A model generated the notes under the pieces. It searched no databases, had not been told where the DNA came from, and saw only the letters and a program-made list of their open reading frames with translations. Source: Phorcus lineatus (taxonomy: Eukaryota > Mollusca > Gastropoda > Trochida > Trochidae). Taken from it: a stretch of DNA of 64,000 nucleotides. A program made the translations under genes and the position numbers. Shown here one piece after another: positions 34,481 through 49,029 of this stretch; position 1 is the stretch's first letter, and every line of letters starts with the position of its first letter. The DNA lies in contig OV121092.1 in the NCBI GenBank assembly GCA_921293015.1, forward strand, positions 2,548,001 to 2,612,000, in the 5' to 3' direction.

Positions 34481-37239
34481 TTGAAATAACAAATATTTCG
34501 TTTTAGAAAAATAGGATATTACAGTCATTACGGTAACGGTCTACTGATATTATGGTACTACTCTTTTGAATCTCGATTTCATACCCAGCGTTTACGATCG
34601 ATTTTGTCTTCACCAGACGTCATCAAAGATGAGTATTTAGGGTTTTTTATTTATAAGTCTGCGTCGAATTCGGTATGTTTTGATATCAATCATATTCTTC
34701 ATTTTAAATGGTAATTCCAATCAAAATAATTGGATGCCGTACGAGTTGTAATTCTTCACTGAAATGTGACGTGGGTTCAATCTCAGACGACACTGTAATT
34801 GTAACGCCATGACTTTAAACTACAAATCAAATTAGCGTTTTGGTAATATTGATTTATCTATTACTGAGTCAAACATCAAACCTCAGCTTCAAGAAGCAGC
34901 ATGTTGAGATCAAATGATGTGACGAACGAGATCACTTCACATATATTGATTTCTGATTATATGAAATTCAGAAATAGATGTCTGACAGACAGTTTGTAAA
35001 TTTTCGATTTAAACTTTACAAGAGATCCAACCTACAATATTGGACATGGAATTGAATCCATTTACTTGTCAAATATGACTTGAATCAACAAAGCATAAAT
35101 CTGGTCGGTAATCTTGTTGCAATTCATGTAATTGGACTGTCAGATTTTTGCAATGGTTATTGAGCTGGGTGAGCAAGAAATAAATATTCGATAATGTGAT
35201 TATTTAAACTGCTCCGGCAGTTGCCCATGATTTCACCTTGGTATACAAAATGCAGGTTTAACAATAAACTGTGTCTGCATCTAGGATTTCCGGGCCTTCA
35301 AGAAGATATGTACTCCGGACACCAAAAAATTTTCCTCACAACAATGTAACAGTTTATCTGTGAAATCAGTTAATACGTGTATTCACTGCAACTTTCACTA
35401 TACACGTGCACATTATTGTGTCACTTCATAAATATATGTGTATACTGATATTTCCAGGTAACACACGTATTTAACGGAATTAAATGTTATTGACTTAACA
35501 AATTTACTGTATTAACAAAAATACTGCATACATGGATTGTTCTCGTAGATAACAAATATAGATTATAATAAAAGATTGCTGTTTCTGTGCAGAAAAAGAC
35601 TTAGTATTTTCACCATCTCTATATAATATGTGTAAAGTAATTAATTAAGGTATCTTTAATACAATGTCTTTATTATTATTAATAACGTTGTCTGCCTCTG
35701 AAATATTTGACTGTCCTTACTATATCATTCTTATACGTTTATGTTTGCAGAATATAAGCTTAAAATTATTTAGAAAATGTTCTTGTACAGGAGATTTATA
35801 ATGTTGACGATACACGAGGAAACAAATGAACATTATGAAAGATCTTCCATCCTGTCACTTGAGGAAGGTGACACTTTGAACTATTGCTGACAGGCCCGTT
35901 AAAACCAACCAGACATGAAAATAACCATGGTTCATAAAGGTTCATCGTGTCGTCACATTAACAATCATGCGGCTGCACATCATTTCTCATTCATGCGTCA
36001 TTCAGAATTGAATAACCCATCAATTTGGGTACGTCAATTCTCTTTATTGTCAGACACATTTAATGAACACTATGGCACATTAGAGATATGAAATATTACT
36101 CTTTCCAAAAAATGTTTTAGAACCGAAATGCCTCCGGTGCTCAATAGTTTGCCGTTGTCACACAATGGGCAGAGGATGCAGGTTTGATTATCACGGAGCG
36201 GCGTGACAATGATTAAACCCAATCTGTTTGATGACACTCTCTAGAGATCTTACCAGCAAGTGTTTACGATCATGATCCTCAAAGTCAGATAGGGATTCGT
36301 TCATGAGCATGGATATTGAGTTCTTTTTATGTAGGCATTTTTTCACGTCAGAATATAAGCTTAAAATTTATTTGAATCAGAAGACCCCCTTCAGTACCTT
36401 GATATCTATCGGGTCGAATGCTTCGTATAAATTATCATATACGTTTAACAATTTACTTTTTTAGCCAATGAAATGTTTTGCAAGGTGCCCGAAGCATTTA
36501 TCTTGTCAGTGCTGCTTTTGCTAGACATCATAGAGACACGAGACATGTACCTGAAAGATGTCATGGTATTGAAGGAGCTCTGTAGACTCAAATAAACTGA
36601 TGAAACAGGGTGAGCTTTGAAAAGGGAGGAAGGGGGAACAGAACAGAGTATGTTGGACTTACTTTGAAAGCTTTAATGATATTCTAATAACCGTAGCCTG
36701 TCATTTATCTTTACAGGGCTGATTACACTCGTATCGTGGATACTTGTGTGCGGAGGGCGATGATAACTATTTTGATGTTGACCATTCACGCGTATTGGGA
36801 CTCAACAGTGATTTGTGAAGCCAGGGATGAGGTGAAGCTTTAACATCATCGGATACCACTCTTTAAAGACATCAAGTGTTGTCGTAGAAGTTGCATGCAT
36901 AGTGAATGATAAGAGGTATCTTGTCCAGCTTGCCGATGACTAATATTCAATCAAGATACGACACAATTACATGATAATCCCTTTCCACTATGTGAGGAGG
37001 CAAGTATAATCAATTAAAGAGGAAAATACATTGAGTTAGTAATGGAAAGGGAAGAGAACTTTGAAACAAAAAACATATTTTAAAATCTTTCTGTGGTGTA
37101 AGCATTTTAAAAGATCTATTTGAGGTGGGAGGTCCTTATTACTTTTATTTACATTCCGTATAATTATCCTTTTGCAGGCAAAAGTCCATGTTGTACTGAA
37201 CAACCAAAAGTTAATCTGGAAACTATAGCGCAACACACT

Positions 37240-37622
37240 GACTGCTTATTGGTAAAATCAAATAAGATAACCGAACCGAAGAGAGTATTTCTTTCAACTT
37301 TTGCCTATCACACGTACACAAGCGCATTTAACTGCAATTGCATATCTTGACCATATCTCAAATATGTAAGAAAACTTGCTACAAGACCAAAGTAATACCT
37401 CTGCGCATGATACGTATTGGTTTTAAAAAGAATAGGGAAAGAAAGTGTGTTTTCCTTCAACTTTTCGCAATTTAACCCTTTAACCCTTTTAACCCTAAAT
37501 CATGTTACAAGCAATGGAATACTTCTGCGCACGTCCTGTATTGACTTTAAAATGAAGAGGGAGGGAGCATTTCATCGCCCAGAGTGTATTTTCCTTCAAC
37601 TTTTTGCAATTTAACCCTTGCT
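37240..37622 (+). repeat. Imperfect tandem repeat
   Basis: Three imperfect units share (T/C)CTTCAACTTTT(C/T)GC and CTCTGCGCATGAT / TTCTGCGCACGTC. The two last units both end CAATTTAACCCTT, and one carries a telomere-like TTTAACCCTTTTAACCC stretch. Confidence 0.65.
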
Positions 37623-38554
37623 AATTATATAGCACTTAACTGACATATCATATGATGAAAACTTTGACTCTTTTGACGATTTTATTTTTTGTTCTCAACG
37701 ACATTGGTTAACTCTCATGCAAAAAATCATGAAATACGACGGGTAGGTTTTTGAGTTATCTGCCCGTGAAGTTGGCGATTTTAGAAAATTGGCTAGCTTT
37801 GAGTGGTCGCTTTGAAACCTTAATTAAAATGTTATGTGTAGAGAAAAAGGAGAAAGGTTGCGATATTGTTCGAAACATTGGCGATACACGTTGCAAGCAA
37901 ACTATAGTCTCAAAAGTTATTCCATAACTCGTCCAAAGCAAATAAAAGAATCGACGAGATAGTGTTTGATAGGCGTTATATTATTATTCATGCATATGGA
38001 ATTCATGATTTTGGCTTCGACGTTTTTTTTTTGCTGTTTGTAAAATAATTAAGACATTGGCGTTTTAAGGTAAACATATAAAATATCTAAATTCATATCG
38101 TCATATACCAAAGTATTTCCAGATATGTAAAGTCATAAAAACGCGTAGTGACTCACAGTAAAAATTCAACTACGTAGTTAACTTCAGTACAATGAAAAAT
38201 GAAATATGAAAAAATTAATTGTTGAAAAATAAAATAGTGACTCCGGTGATGCATCTGAGGAAAACGTGACTGTCGTGTATGTAAAAATGTAATTCTTTTT
38301 ACCTATCATCAAAGCAATCAACATTCACTGTTAAGACATGGCAGTGAATAACAAATATGGCATTTTTGTTGTTGAATACAGGCATAAATGTTTGTTTTAA
38401 ACATTGTTTTTATCCCCCACACGTAATTATGTCAAACACTAGTTACACCGGAGTAGCGGTTTTAGCTAACAAGCAAACTTTCACAAGTGATTCCTGTGTG
38501 ACTTTAAATTAACATTCATTTCCCGTTGTTTTGACAAGCAAATACATTTAACTG

Positions 38555-38665
38555 TTTACTATCCTGCTAAATCAGGGTGTAGGAATCCGCTCTCGCTCCT
38601 TCCTATACCCTAAAATCTTTCAAGCCAAAAGCCTCGTACGGCTGGATCGGCTTGGTTCGTGGCTT
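38555..38665 (+). repeat. Dispersed repeat R2, diverged copy
   Basis: TATCCTGCTAAATCAGGGTG, CTCGCTCCTTCCTATACCCT and AAGCCAAAAGCCTCGTACG align with the 50.1 kb copy read on its complementary strand. Confidence 0.55.
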
Positions 38666-40239
38666 AGTTAACCTGTTATCATTTCAGCTAATGGAATGTC
38701 GTTATGCAAGGAGCGTGAAGCTGCTGTCTTAAAACTTAACGAATTTTCCATCCGGGTGGTGCCGCTGTATAATATTTCACTATTGTTGACAAAAGTTATA
38801 CAAAATTGTCTAAATCCATTTCCTGTCACAATAATCTTTTCATACAAAATTCGATATAGCTTATCCCCACAACCATAGCTAAATATTTGGGGGACATATG
38901 GGATGGGGGAGGTTTTGATTTCCCAGTCGAGCTGGGAAGGCAGTGAAATCTGACACTGTGAATGGATCTTTTCCTCCACTAGCAGACTTGTTTGGTATGG
39001 TAATGATAAGAATCTAGTCACGTGACATTAACAGAGTTAATTCATATTTGGAAACAATAATGAAGTAAATGCAGTCAAAGTACTCTTTTAGTTTTTACTT
39101 TGGATCAAACATGTTTAGGAATTACCCTTCTTTGAAGTGTCAAGGATGTAATGTGTAAATATGATAACTTTCCGGTAAGAAGATTTTGATTTATTCCACT
39201 TTGAACATAGGTACCCAAATTTTCCCTTCAAGGTGTAGTTTTTTTTTCAGGTCAACTTGGCCACGCCAACACCGTGTATAGATCCGGGTTAGAATGAGTC
39301 ATTGCAAAAGAAGTTGCTGTTGAGGCTACTCTTATTATAAACTTAATTATGGAAAATAAATGTTACTATTTTACTTTAATGAGTAAGTTTTAATGGTTTG
39401 TATTGTACATCTACCATTTTCACGTCTACCCGCCAATTACTTATAAAACTACCGTCATGAGTTCTACGTTCTACGTCTCATGACTTAAATCCGAATTTGA
39501 TGATGGATGTAAAGTAAAATACCCTTAGCGTCTGTAAGTCATTCATCGTCGCGATACCTGATCTTATCAACTCCTAAACATGACCGATTTTACAATTATG
39601 AAAACATCCTATCTAACGTAAAGTCGGCTCCGAATGTGAGACCTTAATTGATTCTCTGCTTGGAGTGCTCTCTGGCTACGAGTGTCAGACTACGGAAGCA
39701 CTTGTGTCGCAAGAGTAAGCATCTTATGTGCGTCCTTGACAAGTAAACAGCGCCTGGCTAGAGATGTAGACGAAGTTCTGACAACATTCGCCAGTTCGTG
39801 AGAGTCTGACAGCTGCAAATCATTTGAGATGTAAAGTCCTTTCATTGAAACCGCCAAAGGTTGTTTGTAAATAGGAAGAGATCTACTGATATTAATCTTT
39901 CTTCTCACTTAGCAGCAGAGCTCCACCCTTTCTTGAATCTTCTTTCAAAGACATTAATTGCTAGCTGAACAGTTTGTGTTAGGACCGTTGTAGCACACAC
40001 CCTCCCCTACACTTTTTCATATTAAATTTGACATGAGCAAAACATAAGAGACAATGACTTCTGTAGCTTACATAATTATGACATGACTGACACTTGTTCC
40101 CTAAAAGTTATTCGTTTTGTTGAATAAATGTATTGATTCATACAATTACTATTCTCTGAAATATTGGTATGGAAACGTATAGCTAAATTCAAAAGTCATT
40201 TAACAGAAAATATTTTGCTACGGCATACATCAACATGAG

Positions 40240-40385
40240 GGAGTTGAGATAAGGTGATATAGAGTTGAACGCCGGTTTCAGAAGTAGTTCACTTATATCT
40301 CGGCTGTTAGTATCATTGCAGGGAGAAAGCAAGCAATCTCTATTGTGGCTATACATTGCCCTTCCCATCGTAGTCTGAAAGCCGT
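40240..40385 (-). mobile_element. SINE S1 fragment
   Basis: TATCTCGGCTGTTAGTATC and TTGCAGGGAGAAAGCAAGCA, then GTGGCTATACATTG, match the body of S1. The tRNA-like head is missing. Confidence 0.6.
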
Positions 40386-42686
40386 CGTCATTATAAAAGT
40401 GTTCTTCACAATGAAGTTAAACGCGTAGCAGCCCGTGCAATTCTAGAATTGTGAACAAAGTCATTGATATGCAAAAGATGAATACAACGAGTCACCTGGG
40501 CGCTTTTGTTGAAATAGGTTGTCACATTTCTTACAGTAATTAGCATAATACTATTCAGTGTTAAAAGGTTTAGGTTGTATTAATACGTCTCTTGACTCCC
40601 GACTTATTTTGTTAAGAGACTGTTGAATGCAAACCTTTTTCTACTTCTATAAAATGCAAAGTTTGAAATGTTTAGTGTAGTTTCTGTGTCCCAGTAAGGA
40701 GGCCGCGTTTGACAAGCATCAGCTTTAATTCTACTTCCGGTATTCACGAGTTCTCAACAACGTCCATTTTTTGCAGGTCTGAGGAGTCTTGAGTAGTTTT
40801 CAATTACACTTTCAACAGAAAAAAAACACCAACAGAACAGAAAACTGTTATACTCTACAATCTATAGTTTCCGGCTTTGCCTGTATTTGAATACCAGCCT
40901 TGCCGTACAAGGTTAGGTTCACACTGACCACCCTTTTAATACTTAATAGCCCGAAAGTATTCATTAGTCAGTAGCTTTCCTTATAACTACTTTAGAAATT
41001 GTGAAAATTGCTTTCCTTTCTTTGCACACTTCTTTAACGTGAGAAAATCTATCACTGTGTGCACAGGCAAATTCATAATGACATCATATCCAACTTCTAT
41101 CTAAATTTTCATTTCATGGTTTTCTTATTCCTTATGTTACACCTGCTACATACAGATACTTTTTGTGTTTACGTGCATGCTTAATTCTTTTTAATGAAAT
41201 CCGTTCGTAAGTTAAAAACCGGATATGAATATGAAACTGCTAGATGTTCATATTAACTTATTTAACAATGCAATTGCTATCATACAGACATGAGAGAACC
41301 CAGAACCAATTAAGCAGTCACTTCTGTCACAGCTTTATGGCTAAGGAATCACTTTTTAATGCAACGAGGTGTCATTATGTATAGAAGTAAAACACGTTTC
41401 CGATGTTACAGTAATGGATGAGAAGCCCAGAGGAAGTTGCGAATCATGGCCAACAGCCACGAGGTTTCAAATGTGATCCCTTCTTAGTAAAACATGTTGT
41501 AAATAATGTTTGATGTACTTTTGTTCTTTAATTAGGAACATGTGTTTATATAACCCAAGAATAGATCAAAGTCTTGAAAATAAGATGTCCTCTGAAAATT
41601 TAATTACAAAGGTAGTGATGTAGTAACAAAATAAATCTTCTTTTCCCTAAAGTAAATTCAACTCATTCGATCCTAGAAACCGTTAATCGTTTACAACAGC
41701 AATCGTTTATTAAGGGATGCAGAATCCTTATATGTTGCAATCGATATTAGCCAACGACGTTAGTGTAAACTATGAAATCTGCCCGAAACCGACGATAAAC
41801 TAAAACAAGTAAACATTCTGCGGCATGTGGCAGAAGTCAAGTCATGATAGTTTAAAAGTCGATTGGATATAAGTCAAGACTGAAAGCCATTTGCACACTT
41901 TGACCAAAGCAAAGAAGCTGTCGTAACAGAGAGAAATTGAATGATAAGTCTTAATAAAGAATGATTATAACGAGACATAAACCAAAACGACGATATACAT
42001 GTGAGGGTTACATCTGTCTTAAAATCAATCCGAGACATCTTCGAGGAAAAAACTAGTGTGGTTGACACAGGAAAGTCATTTGTGGTGTATGGTTCATACA
42101 CGTGCTTCCTGCAGGGAAAGATAATGGCGTGCACAGAGAACATATACAAGGTTAACGTATCGTGATTACTATTCTTTTATAGATAAATGATGTATTTTTG
42201 ATGGAGATGAAACATTTTACATATTTTATTCCTTTGTTACTGAGTGTGGCAGCATGAACATGATCATGGATACACAATGAAGCAGCTTTCATGTTTTTCA
42301 TCTGAGTAATCTTAAAATGCCTTGGGACGTCTGTTAACCTTTTAAATTCTTTTCTGTCAATACTTTTAAAAGATAACAAAAATTAATTAAATCAGATTGT
42401 GTAAGATGCACTGGAGAAACAATCTTTTGAGTTTGATAATGTTCAGATTGAGGTAGAATTCCAAACAAGTGACTGTTTTGTTGAGATTTACATATCCACT
42501 TTCTGTACATACAAAGCTGCCCATTATTGGGTACGTTTAGACCACGTCGATGATAAAGTAAGCCTGGTATAAATATTTACAGAGAACAGCGCGTATCGGC
42601 AGGCACTGACAGGGGTACTCTACAGGCTGCACGTGGCACAGCTGTCCATCTTCCAGTGGACTCCGCCTGGTTTTAGTCTAATTATA

Positions 42687-43441
42687 ACTAGCCTTGCTTC
42701 ATTCAGATAAACAGTTATACCCCACCTCTTATTTAGACTTGCTCCACACAGATGCCTTTCTCAAGACAGATACTTGGTAATATATCACCTCTTATCTAGC
42801 CTTTCTCCACAGAGCTATCTCGCTGCACACAGATACCTGGTTTAAGACAAATACCGGATAATTTCCATCTCTTATCTAGCCTTGCTCCACAGAAATACCT
42901 TGCTCAAGATAGATGCTTGGTTATACTCCACGTCTTACCTAGTCTTGCTTCACACATATACCTTGCTCAAGACAGATACTTGGTGTCATTCCACTTCTTA
43001 TTTAGAATTTCACCACACAGATCCCTGTTTATATAACCTTGCTCCACAAAGATACCTTGCTCAATACTGATACGGTTATATTACACTTGTTTCCCGGCCT
43101 TGCTACACAGAGATACGCGGTTGTAACCAATCTCTCAGCTAGCCTTACTCCACAGACATACGCTGTTGTAACCAATCTCTTAGCTAGCCTTACTCCACAG
43201 AGATACATTGTTGTTATCCAACTCTTAGCTAGCCTTGTTCCACAGAGATAATTGGCTGTAATCCATCTCTTATCCAGCCTTGGTCCACAGAGATACGTTG
43301 TTGTTATCGATCTCTTATCCAGCCTTGCTCCACAAAGATTCGCGGTTGTAACCAATCTCTTATCTAGCCTTACTCCACTGAGATACGTTGTTGTTATCCA
43401 TCTCTTAGCTAGCCTTGTTCCACAGAGATGAGTGGCTGTAA
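42687..43441 (+). repeat. Minisatellite with 45-bp units
   Basis: About a dozen units of the pattern TAGCCTT(G/A)CTCCACAGAGATAC. From about 43090 the period is 45 bp or a close variant; earlier units are longer and less regular. Because 45 is a multiple of three, long repetitive frames appear (minus strand 43029-43355 with YLCG-x-RL-x-K repeats). I regard them as by-products. Confidence 0.85.
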
Positions 43442-43444
43442 TTC

Positions 43445-46400
43445 CTCAAATGGATTCCCTGCTACAATCCTCTCCACAAGTGATTTGAGAAGTGATATTA
43501 TCGAATTATTGTAACCTATTTATCATTACATAATGAAATCTGAAGAATTATTTTTCATTGTGCGTCTTTTTGTGAACTTGGTCCAAACAGTAATCGTTAG
43601 AAGTTCAATATTTACCTAGAATTAGATTCCCACAAGTAATTGATAGATCTACTGTAAACAGATACATGGTAATATATATTTATTTAGTAGGTTATCCAAC
43701 TTCTTTTGTTAATTGATCTACACATGACTTGAAGTTTAAAGTTCATCTTAGTGTTGCTAAAGTCATATAACTCAAAATATATGTACGCTATTATAAGAGG
43801 TAATGTCTACATGCTGGAGTGAATAATTTCAATGCTAATCGGCTCCAAAAAAGTGACAATAGGTTGCAATATTGATAAAAATCGGATTATAACTCGCCCA
43901 TGTACTGCAGTGTAATATTTATACTGCAATATCAGACTAGTGGAATACCGCTGAACGTATGACGTCACAACAGTGTATAGTTGTGATATCACAATGTAAG
44001 CGCCGCCGTCACAATGGCAGCTAAATCGCGAAAATGTTACTTCCATTTAATACTATTTTCATCAAACTCGCTCGTTTGATACTAAATTATTCACTCTTTT
44101 AATGGAAGGTCGTCTAGTATCCCCTATACATAGTTCCTTGGCTGGCACACAAATCTTATAAGAATATACAGAATGACAGACTTGATTTGAAAGTATTCAT
44201 GCATTGACATTTGATATGTGTATATGGTTGTTTTTCCAGTTTCATTAAAACTATTATTTGTCGTATGTGTGACATGTTGGCATGAATCAATATGATGTTT
44301 TGAATTGTGATAAGAATTTATGGGGTCTCTGTTTTTTTTCAAATGCCCGCAAACAAAAAAGTATAATACCTCAAAAGAATTGCCTATAGAAATATCTTCC
44401 GTTTGTTCATCCCTTTTTCTGGTTTCCACAAAACAAATCTAGTTTAAAATATCTTCTATGTGGACCTTCTCCATACTGACGTTGTGTTAAAGTATCCAAA
44501 AAAGTTGATTATATTATACAATTTTATGATCCGTAAAGACATAATCGTATATTCTGAAAACAATCTTTCGACCCCCAAACTCGTTTAACTAGAAGCAACG
44601 TATTGTACCGTGCGTGATAACATTAATAAGTATCTATATTTTCCGTATCGCGCAAGAACGAAAATCACAATCAACACAAATGTGTTTTATATCTCCGAAT
44701 CGCGTGTCAATTGCATATTTTCACAGTTCTTGTTTTACCTCGTTTGAAAAGTTTACTGTTTCCAATGTTTCAATGAGTTCGTAAAAATACAATGCCAGCC
44801 AACTTGTGTTCGGCGAGTTTAATCATTTTGGGAAAAGTCAATGAATAAACCATGTCAAAATAACTATGAAGTGTTGGTATCGACAATAAAGTACTAGCGT
44901 AGGCCCAATGACATGTTGTGAGATGTTGAATTAATCATTGATGATTGGTTGACAGCGAGCTTCCTGCCTGTCCCTCAGATAATTGTTACCTACAGAAACT
45001 AACTTATTGATTAGATCAAAGGAAATTTTGTTGTCAGGAAAGTGATGCTTTACAGTGACCAATTAACCTTCTTGAACTAAGGTATAAGTAACAATGGTTT
45101 ATAAATACTGTTATGAGAAGGAACTGTGTGATAATGACGTGTTTCTCTCGGCAGTGCAACTCTTCTTATATCATCTTATATACACCAACGATTCAACAAG
45201 AAATCTGTTGATTACTAACTATTGTTAATTCAAATGCATTGAATTACAATTTTGTTCACTGAACTTTCCCTTTGCTCGGTAATCACATTGCCATACGACC
45301 ATAAGAAGATAAATATGAATACTAAATAATATATATGATATATATGATGCATATGAAATGTGCATCGTACAATTGATGCCATCTAGACAACGCAAGGTAC
45401 TAATGATATTCACATTGTGGCTGGGTACAGATTTAAAGATGATGTGATTGGTTCTTCGCTACAGATGGAATTGTCAAGCTAAACTGAGTCAATTGGCTTC
45501 TTACTCTATTTAGGGCTTCATCTCAAAGAGATTGTATTTCGAAAATACCAATTTAGATAATTAAATGAACTGTGGATCAACTGAACGAATAGTTAGACCT
45601 GCATATGAATTAACACCAACCAAGAGTTATTTTATTTTAAAAAAGCATAATTTTAAAAATCAGCCATGTTTATGAGTGTTACAAACTGATCATTTGCTTT
45701 TAGAAGCAGTTAATTGTATAGGATAATGATTTCCCCCATATTCCTCATTAAGGAAGAACAGGGTCAGTTAAGGGCAAATCAGGCAAGTAATTAATTATTA
45801 GTTGCTGTATATGCATTCATCTGTGAGTTAGAACGAGCGAACCATGGATGAAACTGAAATTCAGTGTAGCATTGCACCCACTTACGTGTCATAGACTGAC
45901 ACTGATGTTTAATAAGCTGTGTTAGAATGTACATATATATTGACTGAGTTATGAGTGTCTATCATTGACTGTATGATCAGTACTATTGTATTGTTGACTT
46001 GATGTCGCACTATTAGCAAAAGGACGATGTAAGACAAAGTAAATCTATATATATACTTCTAAATTCACTCCTACTACCAGAATTCGACGAGTATATATAT
46101 ATAAGGTTTAAAGACAGCTAAGTTATGAAACAAATTAGGATGTTCTAAAATAAAGTGTTGTTGATTTCATTTTCTTCAGTCCACACTTGTGAGAGTTATT
46201 AATAGCATAATTATTATTTGCTTATTTGTTATTTGATACAAATCACCGCCGTGATGTGTATGTCTGAATGTGTACATGTATGTATACAAAATCGTTAAAT
46301 TTTGGGAGGGAAAATGCCAAAGGCATAAACATAACCATACAACAATGGTAATAATTAGATTAGTTCACTTCTGATGCCGCTCACAGGTTAAATCAAATGA

Positions 46401-47390
46401 TAAACTTTTGTCAAATCTGTTCAAGATAATCATGATATAATTTACCATGGTAATTGATTTTATATAAAGGTACCATTTCCATATTATCTTGGTGGTTCCT
46501 AGTGACTGTCCATTCTCTTCGCAAGTGTCTGTTACTGTAGCAACAGCCAGAGTAATTAATTACTGCATTAAATGGTCGTTTTGTAAATAACAGATTCGTG
46601 ATAAGTGGTTATCAACATGGCATTGGAAAATATTTACGAAATGCAAACACTCACAATTCAGAGACCAAAGGAACTAATATGATATTATTATCTTATGAAT
46701 GTGATAAATGAGTATTAATTAGACACGTATCGGTCAAGTGATAGCGGTAGGAGTTTACCCTTTGTTTTAATGCCACTGTATCGTTGCTCGAATACAGCTT
46801 TTGTTTCTGGTATTTGTCAAACGTCATAATTTTTTCGGATAGCAATACATCATAACATTTTACTGATAAAAAATCTAACCTATTATGCAGTACATAAATT
46901 GGAACTCCTAAAGATGAAAGCGGAGTCACTGACAGTTGATGCAAGTCCCTGGTTCAACGGGCATTACAGCTTGTGTGATTGAATATTGATTTAATTGATA
47001 TGTTGTATGTTAATTCCTCAAGTATGGTCCGTTTGAAGTGTTTATTACTTCGGAACAAATAATGATAAAAGAAAAAAAATTATGTTTTAAAGCTGTTTCA
47101 TAATGGATATTAAATTTCTTTTCATTGTAAGTTTCAGTAACGTAGTTTTTTACATTTAAGAACGCCAACGTCAATATTTCTCATAAAATTACTCATATCA
47201 AAAACTAGTTTCCAACAATCTCATGGAATTAAGAAATAATATAACTAAACTTATAAAGTCAGTCATTATAAATCATCATGAAGATATCAGTAAATAACAG
47301 TCCGAATACAACCTTAAGGAATTGATCAACCTTGTTTTTAGTTCGACAGAAACATTTTCCAGACATTTAACTATTAAAAATAAAACTAGA
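43445..47390. other. Stretch without a recognisable gene
   Basis: AT-rich, with short frames only. A SINE S1 fragment lies at 45.8 kb. Confidence 0.5.
45825..45895 (-). mobile_element. SINE S1 short fragment
   Basis: GAGCGAACCATGGATG and GAAATTCAGTGTAGCATTGC match the middle of S1. Confidence 0.5.
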
Positions 47391-47395
47391 CTTAC

Positions 47396-47660
47396 CGTTT
47401 GTCAACTTGAGAGGAGACCCTAACAAGTAATTATCCACTAATAAGAAGCTTTAATCCGTTTACTGACTGGACATGACGACGATGACGCTACAAGTGAAGA
47501 AAAGTGTAGAGAAGTGAAAGTTACTCCGAGGCAGGTATTGATCAAGCAAGACAGGTGTCTGTCCTCAGCGCTCCCTGCTTGTAGCCTAGGCACCGCCGGT
47601 CTCTTGTCTTCACGCAGCCACTGAGGGAAGGGGAGTAAGACAAGGAAGGCCTGTATCAGT
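47396..47660 (-). other. Possible 5' UTR exon on the minus strand
   Basis: GTTGACAAACG|GTAAGT at 47396/47395 is a consensus donor at the edge of a locally more GC-rich, non-repetitive block. It could be the first exon of the GPCR gene, 16 kb upstream of the first coding exon. Only the donor supports this. Confidence 0.2.
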
Positions 47661-47959
47661 CTCTATCTTCAGATTCCACACAGCCACTGAGGAGAGATGA
47701 TGGAAACAAGGCGATCCTTTATCTTCCACTGATCTTGCGAGATAGCAGAGTGTACAGACGTGATGGTAGAGTCCTGTTCTGGCTTTGTGCTAGGAGGCTG
47801 GATTAACGAATCAAAGAAATTAAGAGTGGTGTTAATGTTAGAAAGGACAAGATCAGGTAGTGATGCCCTGTTTGGCAATATTGATCTGAGTGGTATTGTA
47901 GTAATTGTTGATAGTGGGGATAAGAAACTAGCTTTCTGCAGAGCTCCAAGCTAGAGATT

Positions 47960-48985
47960 GGTCTTGTGATAACTTGCTGAGTGGCATCAAATCCTATCTT
48001 ATCTTATGATCGCGATAAAAGTTGGTGTTTTTGGATAATCATTCGGACAAAAATACTGATGAAGGGTCTAAGGGGTTTAGGTATTTCCTCTTGAAATATT
48101 CATTTGACAATGTCTACTAATCCTAATTGAAGCACTTCTTGAACGCATAATGGAAGAATTCCTGCTACGTTGATTGGTGCTCGGTTGCATGCTTACCCGA
48201 GTGCAGGAGCTATATCTGGTCTTCTTATCTTCCGAAAGTGATCTCACTATAAGCAGCCATTTCACAAAGTATTATCTTCAGTCAAATAAAAACTTAAATT
48301 GGCACTTAGAGGACAACCGAGATCCTTTCTTAGTTCTCTGACAATTAAGTTTTAGATTAGTTTCTTTATCGGTTGCTCCAAACCACCGATGATAGGTTTT
48401 TTTTCTCAGAGTTTGAATAGCTGTTTTATCATTTCTATCAGAATTCAATAATATATACATACGTTATAATTAATATATATCTGCAAGCCTAAACATAAGC
48501 ATCAATCAGAGTTTTTGTTATCGACAAGAACAAAATTCATTAAAAATATTATACAAACTGAAATGCTTCAGATTAATATTATCAATGGTGATAATGAGGT
48601 TTAAATGACTAAAAGAAGCAGTTCATATAGCAAAAAGCATGTCCAATTGAAAGGCTATACTTATTCGACCCTAAGATATGTATAAAACATAATAAAGAAA
48701 TACAAAATATATAAATAATAAATATCTGTGTGTATACTTGTGAACATAACACAGAGTGGTGCTTTAAACTATGGAATAAAGCATGTAGACGAGAGAAATA
48801 ATAAGATAAGAACCTGATGATGTTTTCGTTAGAATTTCATTTATCAAAAATAAAGTTTTCGTTAGAATTTCATTTATCAAATCGCTTATTTTAAATTGTC
48901 ATAACTTAACCCATGCACTTACTACATCTTTCTCAGTTTAAAAAGTACATGTTTGTATAAATAAAAGACTTATTAAAGACGATTA
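47960..48985. other. Stretch without a recognisable gene
   Basis: AT-rich. AAAGTTTTCGTTAGAATTTC-type sequence is doubled in tandem near 48820-48880. Confidence 0.4.
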
Positions 48986-49029
48986 GAGTCGCTAAAACTC
49001 AAAATTTAACTTAAGCACATGAACTACAA

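Larger units (their letters stand above)
34481..42680. other. Long stretch without a recognisable gene
   Basis: Only short, domain-free frames. Minor items are R2 at 38.56 kb, a SINE fragment at 40.24 kb and the small tandem repeat at 37.2-37.6 kb. A 72-codon minus-strand frame at 39690-39908 is unassigned. Confidence 0.5.

Noticed and set aside
37480..37500. Telomere-like AACCC repeats
   Set aside because: Only two or three imperfect units inside a local tandem repeat; not an interstitial telomere array.
39690..39908. 72-codon minus-strand frame
   Set aside because: No recognisable domain and no neighbouring signals.
43029..43355. 108-codon minus-strand frame with 15-residue repeats
   Set aside because: It lies wholly in a 45-bp minisatellite; the open frame follows from the period.
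42687..43441. CRISPR-like regular repeats
   Set aside because: Contiguous degenerate tandem units without distinct spacers, in animal DNA; a minisatellite.
47669..47954. Overlapping frames on both strands near 47.7-47.95 kb
   Set aside because: Serine/proline-rich and low in complexity, with no domain and no consistent splice sites.
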